From NCBI GenBank assembly GCA_028692205.1, contig JAQUXV010000095.1:1-8490 (forward strand): a DNA stretch of 8,490 nt. Direction: 5' to 3'. The position numbers and the translations under genes are program-made. The notes under the pieces are model-generated. The model saw only the letters and a list, made by a program, of their open reading frames with translations, had not been told where the DNA came from and ran no database searches. This stretch comes from Eubacteriales bacterium. Lineage in GTDB: Bacteria > Bacillota_A > Clostridia > Christensenellales > Aristaeellaceae. Of this stretch, positions 7,345 through 8,490 are shown one piece after another; within the stretch, counting starts at the first letter, position 1; each line of letters starts with the position of its first letter.

Positions 7345-7400
7345 CAGGGTCGGAGAACAAGGGGCCCACAACGATGTGACGCTCCAACACATAAAAAAAG

Positions 7401-7482
7401 CAAGCCGCTATACGTTGGACAGGAGTTTCTCCTTCACTACGCACCATCGCTCAATGTCGAGCGTATGGCAGGCTTGTTTTTT
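7401..7482 (+). terminator. Large bulged intrinsic terminator or attenuator in the amt leader
   Basis: CAAGCC (7401-7406) pairs with GGCTTG (7471-7476); after a bulged A7470, GCTATACG (7407-7414) pairs with CGTATGGC (7462-7469) with one T-G wobble. The stem continues past mismatches as GACA (7418-7421) with TGTC (7455-7458). A small GGAG-TTT-CTCC hairpin (7422-7432) sits in the apical part. Six T residues follow (7477-7482), and seven A residues precede the stem (7393-7399), so it could also terminate on the opposite strand. It ends 26 bases before the amt ATG, which leaves no room for a useful promoter after it. It may end the glnN transcript and control amt by conditional read-through. The element class is not one I recognise. 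Confidence 0.75.
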
Positions 7483-7495
7483 GATACTTAAAATG

Positions 7496-7501
7496 AGGAG
7501 G
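7496..7501 (+). promoter_or_regulatory. Ribosome binding site of amt
   Basis: AGGAGG, within GAGGAGG (7495-7501), is 7 bases before the ATG at 7509 and only 13 bases after the terminator T-run. Confidence 0.85.
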
Positions 7502-7508
7502 AAAAGAA

Positions 7509-8490
7509 ATGGAGACGATCGTATCAACCATTTCAAGCGCGGACACCATATGGGTATTGTTGGCCACTGCGCTAGTGTTTTTCATGCAGGCGGGCTTCGC
7601 CATGGTAGAAACCGGATTTACGCGTGCCAAGAATGCCGGTAATATCATCATGAAGAACCTCATGGACTTCGCCATCGGTTCGGTTGTGTTCTGGGTTATC
7701 GGTTTCGCTATCATGTTCGGCAAAGATCATGGCGGCCTGATCGGTACCTTCAACCTGCTGATCACCGGCGACATGTTCACCAACCCGGACAACATCTCGC
7801 TGTTCACCTTCGTAATGTTCGAGGGCGTGTTCTGCGCTACGGCCGCGACCATTGTCAGCGGCGCGATGGCTGAGCGCACCAAGTTCCTTAGCTACTGCAT
7901 TTATTCTGCTGTTATCTCTGCATTCATCTATCCTGTCAGCGGCCATTGGATTTGGGCAAGCGGCGGCTGGCTGTTCGAAATGGGCTTCCACGATTTCGCC
8001 GGTTCCACGGCGGTGCATATGGTCGGCGGTATCGCGGCTTTCATCGGCGCTGCAATGCTTGGACCCCGCATTGGCAAGTACGACAAAGACGGCAAGCCTC
8101 ACGCGATTCCCGGCCACAGCCTGACGCTTGGCGCTCTGGGCGTATTCATCCTCTGGTTTGGCTGGTTCGGGTTTAACCCCGGCTCCACCCTTGCCATTGA
8201 GGGCGAAGCTTCCACTGCCGCTGGTTCCATCTTTATGACCACCAACCTTGCGGCTGCTACGGCTACTGTGGTTGTGATGATCATCACCTGGATCCGCTAC
8301 AAGAAACCCGATGTCTCCATGACGCTCAACGGCTCTCTGGCCGGCCTTGTGGCAATTACCGCCGGCTGCGCCTATGTGGATACCGTCGGCGCGTTCTTCA
8401 TCGGCCTCATCGCCGCCTTCGTGGTTGTGTTCGGCGTTGAGTTTGTTGACAAAATCCTCAAGATTGACGATCCGGTTGGCGCGGTTGCCG
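7509..8490 (+). CDS. amt: Ammonium transporter, Amt family (3' truncated)
   Basis: An integral membrane channel that brings ammonium into the cell. My translation gives 327 residues before the window edge; full-length members have about 400-450. Repeated hydrophobic stretches from residue 13 on fit the first eight or nine of the usual eleven membrane helices. Family motifs seen: MQAGFAMVETGFTRAKNAGN (26-45), IVSGAMAERTKF (115-126), SGHWIWASGGWL (144-155), DFAGSTAVHMVGG (162-174) with Asp162 and His170 spaced as the E. coli AmtB Asp160 and first pore His168, WFGWFGFNPGSTLA (216-229), and TTNLAAATA (244-252). The window stops at DDPVGAVA, just before the place where the second pore histidine is expected. 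There is no cleavable signal peptide. The ATG is fixed by AGGAGG 7 bases upstream. A PII gene (glnK) often follows amt, but that region is outside the window. Confidence 0.96.
   Translation, partial: METIVSTISSADTIWVLLATALVFFMQAGFAMVETGFTRAKNAGNIIMKNLMDFAIGSVVFWVIGFAIMFGKDHGGLIGTFNLLITGDMFTNPDNISLFTFVMFEGVFCATAATIVSGAMAERTKFLSYCIYSAVISAFIYPVSGHWIWASGGWLFEMGFHDFAGSTAVHMVGGIAAFIGAAMLGPRIGKYDKDGKPHAIPGHSLTLGALGVFILWFGWFGFNPGSTLAIEGEASTAAGSIFMTTNLAAATATVVVMIITWIRYKKPDVSMTLNGSLAGLVAITAGCAYVDTVGAFFIGLIAAFVVVFGVEFVDKILKIDDPVGAVA

Noticed and set aside
5194..7392. A 732-codon open frame on the minus strand across the whole of glnN
   Set aside because: It is a mirror of the strongly biased glnN codons; the protein has no recognisable motifs, and the + strand frame has the full set of type III glutamine synthetase motifs.
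7489..7494. TAAAAT as the -10 box of an amt promoter
   Set aside because: No -35 at 16-18 bases upstream, and the resulting start would remove the ribosome binding site.
7276..7500. ANTAR-type dual hexaloop antitermination target before amt
   Set aside because: None of the hairpins I could draw has a six-base loop with A at position 1 and G at position 4.
7376..7642. A possible small leader peptide starting at GTG 7376 and reading through the amt terminator
   Set aside because: No SD sequence at the right distance, and most of it overlaps amt out of frame. A leader peptide is not excluded but is unsupported.

Overview
The window most likely comes from a fairly GC-rich member of the Clostridia (Bacillota), possibly a gut lineage. 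The case rests on strong AGGAGG ribosome binding sites with TTG and GTG starts, secreted proteins with Gram-positive signal peptides and a Thr/Pro-rich tail, a type III glutamine synthetase, and a near-consensus sigma-A promoter. The taxon is inferred from style and was not checked by a search. All genes read on the + strand.

Left block (about 1-5006). The block opens with the C-terminal end of a protein that looks like a GH127/DUF1680-type glycoside hydrolase. A 4-base ATGA overlap joins it to a tRNA-dihydrouridine synthase of the DusB type. A second 4-base overlap (TTGA) leads into a TTG-started exported protein of 573 aa, and a 47-base gap leads to a second exported protein of 619 aa. No promoter or terminator is evident inside this block, so it reads as one transcription unit. 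The two exported proteins belong to no family I recognise. They share signal peptide geometry, an N-terminal strand pattern and a C-terminal LxxLLAxAA helix, so they look like diverged tandem paralogues.

Right block (5007-8490). A 178-base intergenic region holds a sigma-A promoter (TTGACA, 17 bp, TATACT). A perfect inverted repeat flanks its -10 box, and the predicted transcript starts with a long stem-loop. This promoter drives glnN (type III glutamine synthetase). A structured 233-base gap follows, with two plain hairpins and then a large bulged intrinsic terminator ending only 26 bases before the ATG of an ammonium transporter gene (amt), which runs off the right edge. Together glnN and amt form an ammonium uptake and assimilation module: Amt brings in ammonium and GlnN fixes it into glutamine.

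The most interesting signals are the operator-like dyad on the glnN promoter, the 5'-terminal hairpin of the glnN mRNA, the apparent attenuator before amt, and the undescribed pair of secreted paralogues. No mobile element, CRISPR array, tRNA or rRNA was seen.
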